From contig JACKNF010000002.1 of the NCBI GenBank assembly GCA_024234995.1, forward strand, positions 201,001-265,000: a DNA stretch of 64,000 nucleotides, written 5' to 3'. Positions within the stretch are counted from its first letter, which is position 1, and every line of letters starts with the position of its first letter. The notes beneath the pieces were generated by a model. It ran no database searches. It was not told where the DNA came from and saw only the letters and a program-made list of their open reading frames with translations. Below are positions 8,418-15,990 of the stretch, one piece after another. Source of the DNA: Gammaproteobacteria bacterium. Lineage in GTDB: Bacteria > Pseudomonadota > Gammaproteobacteria > Competibacterales > Competibacteraceae. Both the position numbers and the translations under genes were made by a program.

Positions 8418-9119
8418 GTGACCCATGAGATGTCGTTCTGGAGCTTAGTTGCCAACGCCAGCTTGATTGTGCAGTTGATTATGCTGGTGCTGGCGTTGAT
8501 TTCACTGGGCTCATGGTGGGTGATCGTCAAGAAACAGTTGGTGCTGAGCTCCGCGAAGGGAGCGGCCGACCAGTTTGAGGACGATTTCTGGTCAGGTATT
8601 GATCTGGCTTCGCTGTACGCACGGATCAGCCGTCAGAAGGAGCCCGTGTGGGGGATGGATGCCATTTTTCTCGCCGGTTTCCAGGAATTTCTACGGCTGC
8701 GCGCACAACCGACTGCCGATCCGGACTCAGTCGTCAGTGGCGCGCAGCGGGCGATGCGAGCAACCGGTTCGCGGGAGCTGGATGAATTGGAAATGTACCT
8801 GCCTTTACTGGCAACTGCGGGTTCCACCAGTCCGTATATTGGCCTATTTGGCACAGTCTGGGGCATCATGAATGCTTTTATGGCGTTGGGCGTGACTCAA
8901 CAAGCAACCTTGGCGCAAGTAGCTCCAGGTATTGCCGAAGCACTGATTGCCACAGCGATGGGCTTGTTTGCCGCTATACCGGCAGTGGTTTTTTATAATC
9001 GCTACGCTCATAGTGTCGACCGGCTGGCCAATCGCTATGAAACCTTTATGGAAGAGTTTTCCAATATCCTCCAGCGGCAATCCTACCACCTGCGTAAGAA
9101 CCGCACGCCATCGGCCTAA
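8418..9119 (+). CDS. tolQ: Tol-Pal proton channel subunit TolQ
   Basis: TolQ is the inner membrane MotA/ExbB-like subunit that, with TolR, uses the proton gradient to energise TolA. The 233-residue protein has an N-terminal membrane segment (about residues 18-40) and two further ones near 135-195 containing LPLLATAGSTSPYIGLFGTVWG and the conserved small-residue helix. The GTG start at 8418 is chosen because GAGGGAG lies seven to eight bases upstream and the result, MTHEMSFWSL, matches TolQ openings; ATG at 8430 is an alternative. It is first in the tol-pal unit; the usual preceding ybgC is absent. Confidence 0.96.
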   Translation: MTHEMSFWSLVANASLIVQLIMLVLALISLGSWWVIVKKQLVLSSAKGAADQFEDDFWSGIDLASLYARISRQKEPVWGMDAIFLAGFQEFLRLRAQPTADPDSVVSGAQRAMRATGSRELDELEMYLPLLATAGSTSPYIGLFGTVWGIMNAFMALGVTQQATLAQVAPGIAEALIATAMGLFAAIPAVVFYNRYAHSVDRLANRYETFMEEFSNILQRQSYHLRKNRTPSA

Positions 9120-9128
9120 GGTTAGATC

Positions 9129-9575
9129 ATGCCTCGACGCAGTTCGCATAGCCGCCTGAAGGCGGAGATCAATATTGTTCCTTATATCGACGTGATGCTG
9201 GTGCTATTGGTAATCTTTATGGTCACTGCGCCACTGTTGAACCAAGGGGTCGAAGTGGACTTGCCTCAAGCTCCAGCGGAACCGCTCGAAACACAGAATC
9301 AGGAAATTCAAGTTGTCGTCATGTCCGTGCAAAAAGACGGTTCCTGCCATTTGAATGTTGGTTCGGAACAGGCGCATCTGGTGAATTGCAAGACCTTGGA
9401 ACCGCGCTACACAGAGATTCGAGAGCATTTGAATCAGAAACCGCAACCGCCCGTGTTGGTTCGCGCCGATCGTGAAGTACGCTATGAACAGGTTATCGAA
9501 GCAATGTCTGCTTTGAAAGGCGCGGGCGCTGTTAAAGTTGGACTATCCACTGCACCTCCTGATTTGCCACAATAA
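9129..9575 (+). CDS. tolR: Tol-Pal subunit TolR
   Basis: TolR pairs with TolQ in the inner membrane. This 148-residue ExbD/TolR protein has a short cytoplasmic N-terminus, one transmembrane helix at about 19-40 containing the functionally essential Asp in PYIDVMLVLL (D21), and a periplasmic domain with the typical VRADREVRYEQVIEAM segment near the end. It begins nine bases after tolQ. Confidence 0.96.
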   Translation: MPRRSSHSRLKAEINIVPYIDVMLVLLVIFMVTAPLLNQGVEVDLPQAPAEPLETQNQEIQVVVMSVQKDGSCHLNVGSEQAHLVNCKTLEPRYTEIREHLNQKPQPPVLVRADREVRYEQVIEAMSALKGAGAVKVGLSTAPPDLPQ

Positions 9576-9591
9576 TCGGTAACCTGCGTTG

Positions 9592-10890
9592 ATGTACTCG
9601 GAGCGCGGCGCACGGCGGCAGAACTTTATCGCGATGGTTTTTGCAGTCGCGATTCATGTGGCTATCGGGCTTTTTCTGCTGGTTACGTTGAATCTTTCGG
9701 ATACTCCGCATCCTGAAGAAGGGATGCTGGCCGAGTCGATCCCGGCCGAGATGGTGGATGAAGTCGCAATCCGCGAAGAACTAGAACGATTAAGTGAGCT
9801 GGAACGCCAGCGTCAGCGTGTAGAAGCCGAACGGCAAGCTAAATTGGCCCAGGCCGAACGGGAGGCCCGTGAGGCTGAGGAGCGCCGGCGGAAGGAAATC
9901 CAGCGTCAGAGAGAAGCAGAACAGGCCAAGCAAAAGGCTGCTGAGGAAGCCAAGCAAAAGGCCGCTGAGGAAGCCAAGCAAAAGGCTGCTGAGGAAGCCA
10001 AGCAAAAGGCCGCTGAGGAAGCCAAGCAAAAGGCCGCTGAGGAAGCCAAGCGTGAAGCTGAAAAGCGCCGTCAGGTTAGAGCCGAGGAACGCCGCCAAGC
10101 TGCTGAGGAAGCGAAACGCCAAGCGCAGGAACGCCGCAAGCTTGAGGAGCGCCGCAAAGCAGCCGAAGAAGCAAAACGCCAAGCTGAGGACGCACGCAAG
10201 GCTAAAGAAGCTCAGAAAGTCGAGGAGCGCCGTAAGGCGGCGGCTGAGGCTAAGCAGCGTAAGGCCGAAGAAGCTCGACGGCAGGCCGAGGCTAAACGCA
10301 AGGCGGCTGATGAGGCCAAGCGAAAAGCCGAAGCGGAAGCAGTAGCTGAAGCCAAGCGTAAGGCGGAAGAAGCTAAGCGTAAGGCGGCTGAGGAGAAGCG
10401 CAAAGCTGAAGCAGAAGCGGCGGCCGAAGCCCAGCGCAAAGCGGTTGAAGAAGCCAAACGTAAAGCCGAAGCCGAAGCGGAAGCGAAACGTAAAGCCGAA
10501 GCCGAAGCCAAACGTAAAGCCGAAGCTGAAGCGGAAGCGAAACGTAAGGCGGAAGAAGCGCGGAAAGCGGAAGAAGCGCGCCGGCTTGCTCAAGAGCTGG
10601 CAGCAGCGGACTTCGCTAAACGACGGATCGAGCCGTATATTAAAAGACAGTGGAATCCATTGCTGGGCGGTGATCCTAGGCTGAGTTGCGAGGTGGTGAT
10701 TTCGGTTAACAACAACGGAGCGGTGACCAAAGTCAGAATTGTGAAATCAAGCGGTGATGCCCAGTTTGACGATTCAGTAAAGGCGGCAATTTTCAGCGCT
10801 TCACCACTGCCCATGCCTGCTAATGATTATCAGGCGACTTATATCGCGAAGCAGTCTCTGAAAATCAAATTTTCTCTGGATTCCAATTGA
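9592..10890 (+). CDS. tolA: Tol-Pal membrane-spanning protein TolA
   Basis: TolA links the TolQR motor to Pal across the periplasm. The protein (432 residues from the ATG at 9592; a TTG directly before it is possible) has one N-terminal membrane helix (about 12-34), a very long Ala/Lys/Glu/Arg helical domain (about 55-335) and a C-terminal TolA domain with IEPYIKRQWNP and the SPLPMP motif. The helical part includes five 24-base tandem repeats encoding KQKAAEEA and later KRKAEAEA-like repeats, making it somewhat long for the family. It lies 16 bases after tolR. Confidence 0.94.
   Translation: MYSERGARRQNFIAMVFAVAIHVAIGLFLLVTLNLSDTPHPEEGMLAESIPAEMVDEVAIREELERLSELERQRQRVEAERQAKLAQAEREAREAEERRRKEIQRQREAEQAKQKAAEEAKQKAAEEAKQKAAEEAKQKAAEEAKQKAAEEAKREAEKRRQVRAEERRQAAEEAKRQAQERRKLEERRKAAEEAKRQAEDARKAKEAQKVEERRKAAAEAKQRKAEEARRQAEAKRKAADEAKRKAEAEAVAEAKRKAEEAKRKAAEEKRKAEAEAAAEAQRKAVEEAKRKAEAEAEAKRKAEAEAKRKAEAEAEAKRKAEEARKAEEARRLAQELAAADFAKRRIEPYIKRQWNPLLGGDPRLSCEVVISVNNNGAVTKVRIVKSSGDAQFDDSVKAAIFSASPLPMPANDYQATYIAKQSLKIKFSLDSN
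9925..10044 (+). repeat. five 24-bp tandem repeats in tolA
   Basis: Five consecutive 24-base units start with GCCAAGCAAAAGG and differ only at one synonymous position (GCT or GCC). They encode AKQKAAEE in the helical domain of TolA. The near identity implies recent unit duplication; copy changes would lengthen or shorten the helix in frame. Confidence 0.92.
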
Positions 10891-10940
10891 TGGGAAAATA
10901 TTAAATATTTACTGACTTGCATGTTCCAGAGGGTTAAGCT

Positions 10941-12140
10941 TTGAAACTAATTGAAAAATTTATTAGCGTACTGATCTTATTGTTCGGTGTCACAGGTCTT
11001 GTCCATGCCCAGATCAGTCTGGACATCACCAAGAAAGTTGAAAGCGGCGGTATACCGATCGCGATTGCACCGTTCAGCGGAGGTGCGCCTGAGAATATCG
11101 CTGGCATCATTGCCGCTGATTTGCAGCGAACCGGCAAGTTTGCGCTACAACCACCGAATGCGCAGGCCAGCTACTCGGTTACTGGCCAGGTGAATCCAGG
11201 TGGTTCGCGGGGTTATATCGTGCAGTTTCAGTTGAACGGTGCTCAGGGTGGCACGTTACTGAATCTATCCTTTGATATTCCCGCTAATCAGTTACGGCCT
11301 GTCGGGCATCGGATCAGCGATCTGATTTATGAAAAGCTTACCGGAGAAAAAGGGTTAGCAGGCACACGCATTGCCTTTGTTGCTGGTGGTGGTGGCGTTT
11401 GGTATCTGGTGGTCGCTGACGCCGACGGGCAAAATCCCCAGGTCATTCTGCGTTCTAGTCAGCCGATCATGTCGCCGGCTTGGTCCCCGGACGGTTCCAA
11501 GCTAGCCTACGTCTCTTTTGAGGGCCGTCGGCCACAGATTATTGTTCAGGATGTTTATAACAGCGCCCGGCGCATTGTTTCCGCTGCCCCCGGCATCAAC
11601 GGTGCTCCGGCTTGGGCGCCAAACGGTCAACGGCTGGCGTTTACCTTGTCGAAAGATGGTAATCCGGAAATCTACGCGCTGGATTTGGCAACCCAGGCAC
11701 CGGTCCGGTTAACCAACAACGGTGCGATTGATACTGAACCCGCTTGGCTGCCGGATGGCAGTATTATCTTTACTTCCGATCGAGGCGGATCACCACAATT
11801 GTATCGGATCGGTGCAGGTGGCGGTGCTGCACAACGTTTGAGCTTCGAGGGTGACTACAATGCCCGTCCGGCAGTCTCACCGGATGGCCGTTATCTGGCA
11901 ATGATGCACCGGCGTGGTGGCCGCTTTCACATTGCCGTAATGGACCTGCAAACCCGGCAGTTCCGTGTCTTGACTTCAGGTGGAACGGCTGAATCGCCTA
12001 GTTTTGCGCCGAATAGTCAAATGATTATCTATTCCGACGGTCAGCGATTGTCTGCAGTATCGGTGGATGGAACCGTCCAGCAGGATTTTGCCTTGCGTGG
12101 TCGAGCGCGTGATCCGGTTTGGGGGCCTTACGGCCGCTGA
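10941..12140 (+). CDS. tolB: Tol-Pal periplasmic beta-propeller TolB
   Basis: TolB is the periplasmic partner of Pal. This 399-residue protein starts at a TTG preceded by GAGGG and has a signal peptide ending LVHA (about residue 23). The mature N-terminal domain is followed by a six-bladed propeller with repeated SPAWSPDGSKLAY, APAWAPNGQRLAF, EPAWLPDGSIIF and RPAVSPDGRYLA blades. It ends with DPVWGPYGR. No ATG gives a signal peptide, so the TTG is accepted. It sits 50 bases after tolA. Confidence 0.96.
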   Translation: MKLIEKFISVLILLFGVTGLVHAQISLDITKKVESGGIPIAIAPFSGGAPENIAGIIAADLQRTGKFALQPPNAQASYSVTGQVNPGGSRGYIVQFQLNGAQGGTLLNLSFDIPANQLRPVGHRISDLIYEKLTGEKGLAGTRIAFVAGGGGVWYLVVADADGQNPQVILRSSQPIMSPAWSPDGSKLAYVSFEGRRPQIIVQDVYNSARRIVSAAPGINGAPAWAPNGQRLAFTLSKDGNPEIYALDLATQAPVRLTNNGAIDTEPAWLPDGSIIFTSDRGGSPQLYRIGAGGGAAQRLSFEGDYNARPAVSPDGRYLAMMHRRGGRFHIAVMDLQTRQFRVLTSGGTAESPSFAPNSQMIIYSDGQRLSAVSVDGTVQQDFALRGRARDPVWGPYGR

Positions 12141-12177
12141 TTTCAACTTTATTGACTTGAATAGGGAGAGAATTGTC

Positions 12178-12810
12178 ATGCAAAACAGTATCCGTATTTT
12201 GATAGCTGCTGCTTCTATGGCGTTACTGGCTAGTTGTGCCTCAACGGGTGAGAGCACAGATCCAACTCCGCAGGATGTTCCACAACCTGAGATCACCGGA
12301 CAGCCAGGGCAGGAGGCCTATAGCTATGCTTATGGCCAGGCACCTGGTAGCTATGATAGTTATGACACTGGAAGCGGCACCTACAGCGGTTATTCTAGCG
12401 GAGGGCAATCGGGGCAATCGGGGCAATCGGGACAATCGGGACAACTGGGACAACCGATGGCAGGTATGGGAGGTAGCATGGTTTCGGCAGACCGGATTGT
12501 GTATTTTGATTTCGATAGCGCTGATATTCGGCCTGAGAGTCAGACCATCATCGAATCCAATGCAGGCTATTTGAGAGGAAACCCGCGTATTATCACCCAG
12601 CTTGAAGGCCATACTGACGAGCGGGGTAGCCGCGAGTACAACATCGCCTTGGGTGAACGCCGCGCTAACGCTGTGCGCCAGGTCATGAGCGCTATGGGTG
12701 TTTCTTCCCAGCAGATCCGGGTAGTTAGTTACGGTGAGGAGCGCCCAGCGGCTAGCGGCAGAGATGAGCAAAGCCATGCGCTGAACCGGCGTGTAGAAAT
12801 CGTTTACTGA
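12178..12810 (+). CDS. pal: peptidoglycan-associated lipoprotein Pal
   Basis: Pal is an outer membrane lipoprotein that binds peptidoglycan through an OmpA-like domain and interacts with TolB and TolA. The 210-residue protein has a lipoprotein signal with lipobox LASC (C20), a long Ser/Gly/Gln/Tyr-rich linker, then the OmpA-like domain with VYFDFDSADIRPES and the binding loop GHTDERGSREYN. The frame is open further upstream, but the ATG at 12178 gives the correct signal peptide and follows GGGAGAG. The linker holds six 9-base repeats and is longer than in enteric Pal proteins. Confidence 0.96.
   Translation: MQNSIRILIAAASMALLASCASTGESTDPTPQDVPQPEITGQPGQEAYSYAYGQAPGSYDSYDTGSGTYSGYSSGGQSGQSGQSGQSGQLGQPMAGMGGSMVSADRIVYFDFDSADIRPESQTIIESNAGYLRGNPRIITQLEGHTDERGSREYNIALGERRANAVRQVMSAMGVSSQQIRVVSYGEERPAASGRDEQSHALNRRVEIVY
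12403..12456 (+). repeat. six 9-bp repeats in the pal linker
   Basis: Six 9-base units of the form GGRCAATCG or close variants encode Gly-Gln-Ser repeats between the lipid anchor and the OmpA-like domain of Pal. The first three units are identical. Changes in copy number would alter linker length in frame. Confidence 0.88.
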
Positions 12811-12826
12811 CAGGGCCATTGCAATC

Positions 12827-13570
12827 ATGCCTAAGCAGGGGTTTTCTTGGCTGATAGTATTTCTGCTAGGCAGCTTGGGTTCGTTCAATGTCGTTCGTGC
12901 CCAGGCGCCTGATAGCGCACTGACGCTGGAATTGTTTCAACGTATTGAGCAGTTGGAACAGGAAGTTCGGCATATCCGTGGAGAACTGGAACTTTACCGT
13001 CATCAGGTCGAGTCACTTCAGCGGGAGCAGTCAGTAACCGATCATCGGGCGCAACCAGCCTCTGCGACGGCCGCTTCATCCAGCAGCATTGCTCCAGCAG
13101 CTGAACCGGCTGGAATTGAACAGCCGGTATCGGCTCCGCCCAGTCCGGGGAGTGAGCAAACGTCTGCTATTCAGCCAGAGCCAGCAGTTCCTGTTGCAAC
13201 GGAACAGGCAAGCTTCGATGCTGTGCTGCGTGAGTTTGGCGAAGGCCGTTATCCCCAAGCGATTAACGGCTTCCAGCAGTTTTTGCAGAAGTATCCAGCT
13301 AGCTCTCTAGCAAGCGAGGTACAATATTGGCTCGGCGAGTCTTATTATGTCACCCGGGATTATGCTGCTGCTAAGGAGAGCTTCATCGACTTGGGGCTAC
13401 GTTATCCAAACAGCGGACGGCTTCCCGATGCATTGCTGAAGCTGGGTTATATCTATGAGATACTTGGCGATATCAGCCGAGCGCAAGAGGTCCTGCAAAA
13501 GTTGTTGCAAGTCTATCCGGACACACAAGCTGCTGGTTTGGCTAGGCAGCGGTTATTACTGTTGCACTGA
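12827..13570 (+). CDS. cpoB: cell division coordinator CpoB (YbgF)
   Basis: CpoB is a periplasmic TPR protein that coordinates the Tol machine with peptidoglycan synthesis at the septum. This 247-residue protein has a signal peptide (cleavage near VRA-QA, residue 25), a short coiled coil for trimerisation (about 33-66), a variable Pro/Ala/Ser linker and TPR repeats from about 125, with FDAVLREFGEGRYPQAINGF, YWLGESYYVTRDY and the final KLLQVYPDTQAA. It starts 16 bases after pal and ends the tol-pal unit. Confidence 0.95.
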   Translation: MPKQGFSWLIVFLLGSLGSFNVVRAQAPDSALTLELFQRIEQLEQEVRHIRGELELYRHQVESLQREQSVTDHRAQPASATAASSSSIAPAAEPAGIEQPVSAPPSPGSEQTSAIQPEPAVPVATEQASFDAVLREFGEGRYPQAINGFQQFLQKYPASSLASEVQYWLGESYYVTRDYAAAKESFIDLGLRYPNSGRLPDALLKLGYIYEILGDISRAQEVLQKLLQVYPDTQAAGLARQRLLLLH

Positions 13571-13583
13571 TTCGAGTTGGGGC

Positions 13584-13612
13584 TTGTGATTTTAGTGAAT
13601 TGTTTGTAGCAT
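13584..13612 (+). promoter_or_regulatory. candidate promoter of tRNA-Lys
   Basis: TTGTGA (13584-13589) and TAGCAT (13607-13612) are separated by 17 bases and lie about 15 bases before the mature tRNA 5' end. Spacing is ideal, but both hexamers are imperfect. Confidence 0.4.
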
Positions 13613-13626
13613 ACCCAACCCTTCTG

Positions 13627-13702
13627 GGGCCGTTAGCTCAGCCGGTAGAGCAGCAGACTTTTAATCTGTTGGTCGTTGGTTCGAATCCAACACGGCCCAC
13701 CA
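13627..13702 (+). tRNA. tRNA-Lys (TTT)
   Basis: A 76-nucleotide cloverleaf with encoded CCA. Acceptor GGGCCGT pairs with ACGGCCC; the D arm reads GCTCAGCCGGTAGAGC; the anticodon loop is CTTTTAA, giving anticodon TTT; the T arm contains GGTTCGAATCC. It follows cpoB, a place where gammaproteobacteria often carry a lysine tRNA. Confidence 0.97.
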
Positions 13703-13768
13703 TCAACTCAATGAGCGACTCTGTTTCTGTTGCAACAAAGCAATCACTGGATTGCGTTAATTAGGTAC

Positions 13769-13945
13769 TTGTTTTGTCTTGCCCTCTAGCCTATAGTAGT
13801 AGCGCAAGGATTTAAATTTAGGTTATCTGTTCGTCTGCTGCAACCCTTCCTTATCAGTATTCGGCTCGTTAATTCCTTAATTTTAATTCTTGTGCCCGTG
13901 AGCGGTTGCTCTGTAGTTTTTTTAATCTTTTCGAGATCTAATTAC
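13769..13945 (+). promoter_or_regulatory. promoter and long leader of the cold-shock gene
   Basis: TTGTTT (13769-13774) and TATAGT (13792-13797) are 17 bases apart, a good sigma-70 match. Transcription would begin near 13804 and leave an mRNA leader of about 140 bases before the csp ATG. Long structured leaders that respond to temperature are known for cspA-family mRNAs; whether this one behaves that way is inference. Confidence 0.5.
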
Positions 13946-14152
13946 ATGTCAGTTGGTACTGTTAAATGGTTTAACGAAGCCAAGGGTTTTGGTTTCATCT
14001 CCCCGGATGATGGCGGTGAGGATTTATTTGCTCACTTTTCGGCCATTCAGGGGCAAGGTTTCAAAACGCTTAGGGAAAACCAGAAGGTTTCGTTTGATGT
14101 CACCACTGGACCCAAGGGTAAACAAGCAGCCAATATCCGCTCTATCGACTAA
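13946..14152 (+). CDS. cold-shock protein, CspA family
   Basis: A 68-residue cold-shock domain protein. RNP1 (KGFGFI, about residues 14-19) and RNP2-like (LFAHFS) are both present, after the usual GTVKWFNEAKG opening. Such proteins bind single-stranded RNA and DNA and melt mRNA structure. The frame is open from 13892, but the ATG at 13946 gives the family start. The last codons (ANIRSID) are partly repeated downstream of the following palindrome. Which paralogue (cspA, C, D, E) it represents cannot be decided. Confidence 0.95.
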   Translation: MSVGTVKWFNEAKGFGFISPDDGGEDLFAHFSAIQGQGFKTLRENQKVSFDVTTGPKGKQAANIRSID

Positions 14153-14168
14153 ACGTCCAGGATTAAGG

Positions 14169-14209
14169 CCCAAAGAAATAGCCCGGTTTTGCCGGGCTAT
14201 TTCTTTGGG
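14169..14209. terminator. 18-bp perfect palindrome between convergent genes
   Basis: CCCAAAGAAATAGCCCGG and its exact complement are separated by five bases, giving a very stable 18-bp hairpin. It lies between the csp stop and the end of the convergent YdcF-like gene, so it may terminate transcription from both sides. There is no T tract after the stem on either strand, which weakens the intrinsic-terminator reading. Confidence 0.55.
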
Positions 14210-14293
14210 TAAGAAAAATATCCGCTCTATCGATCCCGCGAGACTAGCCAGTTCGTGCAGGAGAGCAAGCAGTGTTACCACGTTACGCTTAAA

Positions 14294-15073
14294 TTAGTCT
14301 TCATCGGAAGATATTAGAGGTCTTTGAACCTTGGTATAACGCACGGTGTACCACCAGCGCCCCAGCCACTCGTAGCAGCCGTAATGAATTTCGGCAATGG
14401 CGCGTACTGAAGGTAACCAGGATTGGGGATCAAGCAGGTCAGGCTGATCATTAAAGAATAGAGTTGGGGCAGGAATGACCTTCAACCCCTGTGCGGCAAA
14501 AGCCGCAACTGCTCGTGGTTGATGAGCAGCATTAGTCACCAGCAGGATTGTATTAATATGGTGTCGACGCAGAATAGCCGCGCTGTAGGTGGCATTCTCC
14601 CAGGTATTCTGGCTCTTGGTCTCGATCAGTACCGGACCAATCCCGAATTCCCGCTCTAGAATAGCCTTCATTAGCTCGGCTTCAGCAGGATAATCTTTCT
14701 TGGGACGGCCGCCGGTTGCTAAAACCGGCAGACCTGTTTGCCGCGCCAGCCGTGCGGCATAGCGCACTCGGCCCAGGGTGCGATCCTGCACGGTTGGATT
14801 GTTGCCATACTCCGGCGCATCTTCGTGGATACCTCCCCCTAGCACGACAATCGCCCCCAGTTCATGTAATGGTAAAAGGTATTCGATAATCGGTGGTTCC
14901 GATTGCAAGGAACGGCTCAATAAACCAGCCGTTACGGGAATACTGAATAGATACCCAGAGACCACACCAATGATCAGTAGAACTGATCCTGGCCGCCAGC
15001 GCCACAGGAATGCACCCAGCAAGCTGACTAGCAACGGTCCGCTTGGTGGTAGTAACAGGAGCTTGATTAGCAC
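14294..15073 (-). CDS. YdcF/ElyC (DUF218) family membrane protein
   Basis: A 259-residue protein with two N-terminal hydrophobic segments (about residues 5-22 and 29-50) and a DUF218 domain. Family motifs seen: IVVLGGGI near 74-81, LATGGRPKKDYPAEAELM, ETKSQNTWENA and LLVTNAAHQPRA. ElyC of E. coli is needed for envelope integrity and lipid carrier metabolism; the close match in domain order makes an envelope role plausible here. It converges on the cold-shock gene. Confidence 0.87.
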   Translation of the reverse strand: MLIKLLLLPPSGPLLVSLLGAFLWRWRPGSVLLIIGVVSGYLFSIPVTAGLLSRSLQSEPPIIEYLLPLHELGAIVVLGGGIHEDAPEYGNNPTVQDRTLGRVRYAARLARQTGLPVLATGGRPKKDYPAEAELMKAILEREFGIGPVLIETKSQNTWENATYSAAILRRHHINTILLVTNAAHQPRAVAAFAAQGLKVIPAPTLFFNDQPDLLDPQSWLPSVRAIAEIHYGCYEWLGRWWYTVRYTKVQRPLISSDED

Positions 15074-15219
15074 AGATGCAAGACCGTTAGGATGAGGCAG
15101 ATTGACGGTCTGGAACTGCGGTGACGGCAGTGTGTGATGCTTCTATACTTAATCATCATGAAATCATCATGTGGTATTCATCAGTCCGCAACAAGACTCT
15201 GATTAGGAGGACATCCCCC

Positions 15220-15480
15220 ATGCTTGGAGAAAGTCACGATCTGTTCCATGAGTTTCCCGAATTTAAGAATCGCATTGCTGAATTGAAGGCTGCTGACCCC
15301 CATTTTTCCCAGTTATACGACGAGTATCATACTGTTAATGATGAAGTGGAGCGGATTGAGTTGCAGATCGAAACACCTTCCGATTTTTACACAGAAACCC
15401 TGAAAAAGAATCGGTTACACCTCAAAGATGAGATTTACGCGATCCTAAGGGCGAAATTGCGTGCCGAAGCGCTTGTTTAA
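15220..15480 (+). CDS. YdcH family protein (DUF465)
   Basis: An 86-residue, largely helical protein of the DUF465/YdcH family, recognised by HDLFHEFPEFKNRI, LKAADPHFSQLYDEYHTVNDEVERIE and the LKKNRLHLKDEIY C-terminus. Function is unknown. The ATG at 15220 is preceded by a perfect AGGAGG at 15205-15210; the frame is open back to 15121 but those codons look non-coding. Confidence 0.88.
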   Translation: MLGESHDLFHEFPEFKNRIAELKAADPHFSQLYDEYHTVNDEVERIELQIETPSDFYTETLKKNRLHLKDEIYAILRAKLRAEALV

Positions 15481-15538
15481 GCGCTACTGCTCATTTTGAA
15501 AATCCCACTGCTAGCCATCGTGCAAACAGCATAAATTG

Positions 15539-15961
15539 TCAGGGTGCTGGCGGTGGTTTTTTATAACGGCTAGTCGCGCTTGGTGTTGTTTTATTGCGAG
15601 CTGGCAGATCTGGCGCGATGTCTAGGGCAGGATCGCTTTGGATTGCAGCAGCAGTGGTTTTGGCGTGAACGCGGCGGATCTGCTCAGATTTTTGGGGGCT
15701 TGGTCCGGCAGGGGTTCTGGCCGCAGGCGGGCAGCGGGCAGCAGAAGGTTCAATCTCCAGTGTTGGATTGGAACGCGCCCGAAGCAGCCAGCCGAGGATG
15801 TAGCGCTCTACGGCATCTTGAGCAGCCGGCGGCAGATCCCGAAAGATGAACGCGCTAGCAATGAGTAATAGGGTCAGCCCGCCTACAAAGAAAACCAGTG
15901 GCTGCATAAATGCAATTGCTAGTATGGCCAGCAACATAAGGAGAGTATGCCGGATTTTCAA
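15539..15961 (-). CDS. small membrane protein of unknown function
   Basis: A 140-residue protein I do not recognise. Residues about 5-42 are strongly hydrophobic and could form one long or two short membrane helices; FRDLPPAAQDAVERYILGWLL follows, then a Pro/Ala/Ser-rich basic tail. It starts 29 bases after the PP2C phosphatase stop on the same strand, so the two probably share an mRNA and it may belong to the phosphorylation circuit. The low-complexity tail carries little information. Confidence 0.6.
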   Translation of the reverse strand: MKIRHTLLMLLAILAIAFMQPLVFFVGGLTLLLIASAFIFRDLPPAAQDAVERYILGWLLRARSNPTLEIEPSAARCPPAARTPAGPSPQKSEQIRRVHAKTTAAAIQSDPALDIAPDLPARNKTTPSATSRYKKPPPAP

Positions 15962-15990
15962 CAGGGAGATCTCCTCTATTAGATTCGAGA

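Noticed and set aside
9790..10593. 267-codon minus-strand ORF opposite tolA
   Set aside because: It is the complement of the Ala/Lys/Glu repeat region; its Phe/Leu/Ser-rich product is an artefact of repeated codons.
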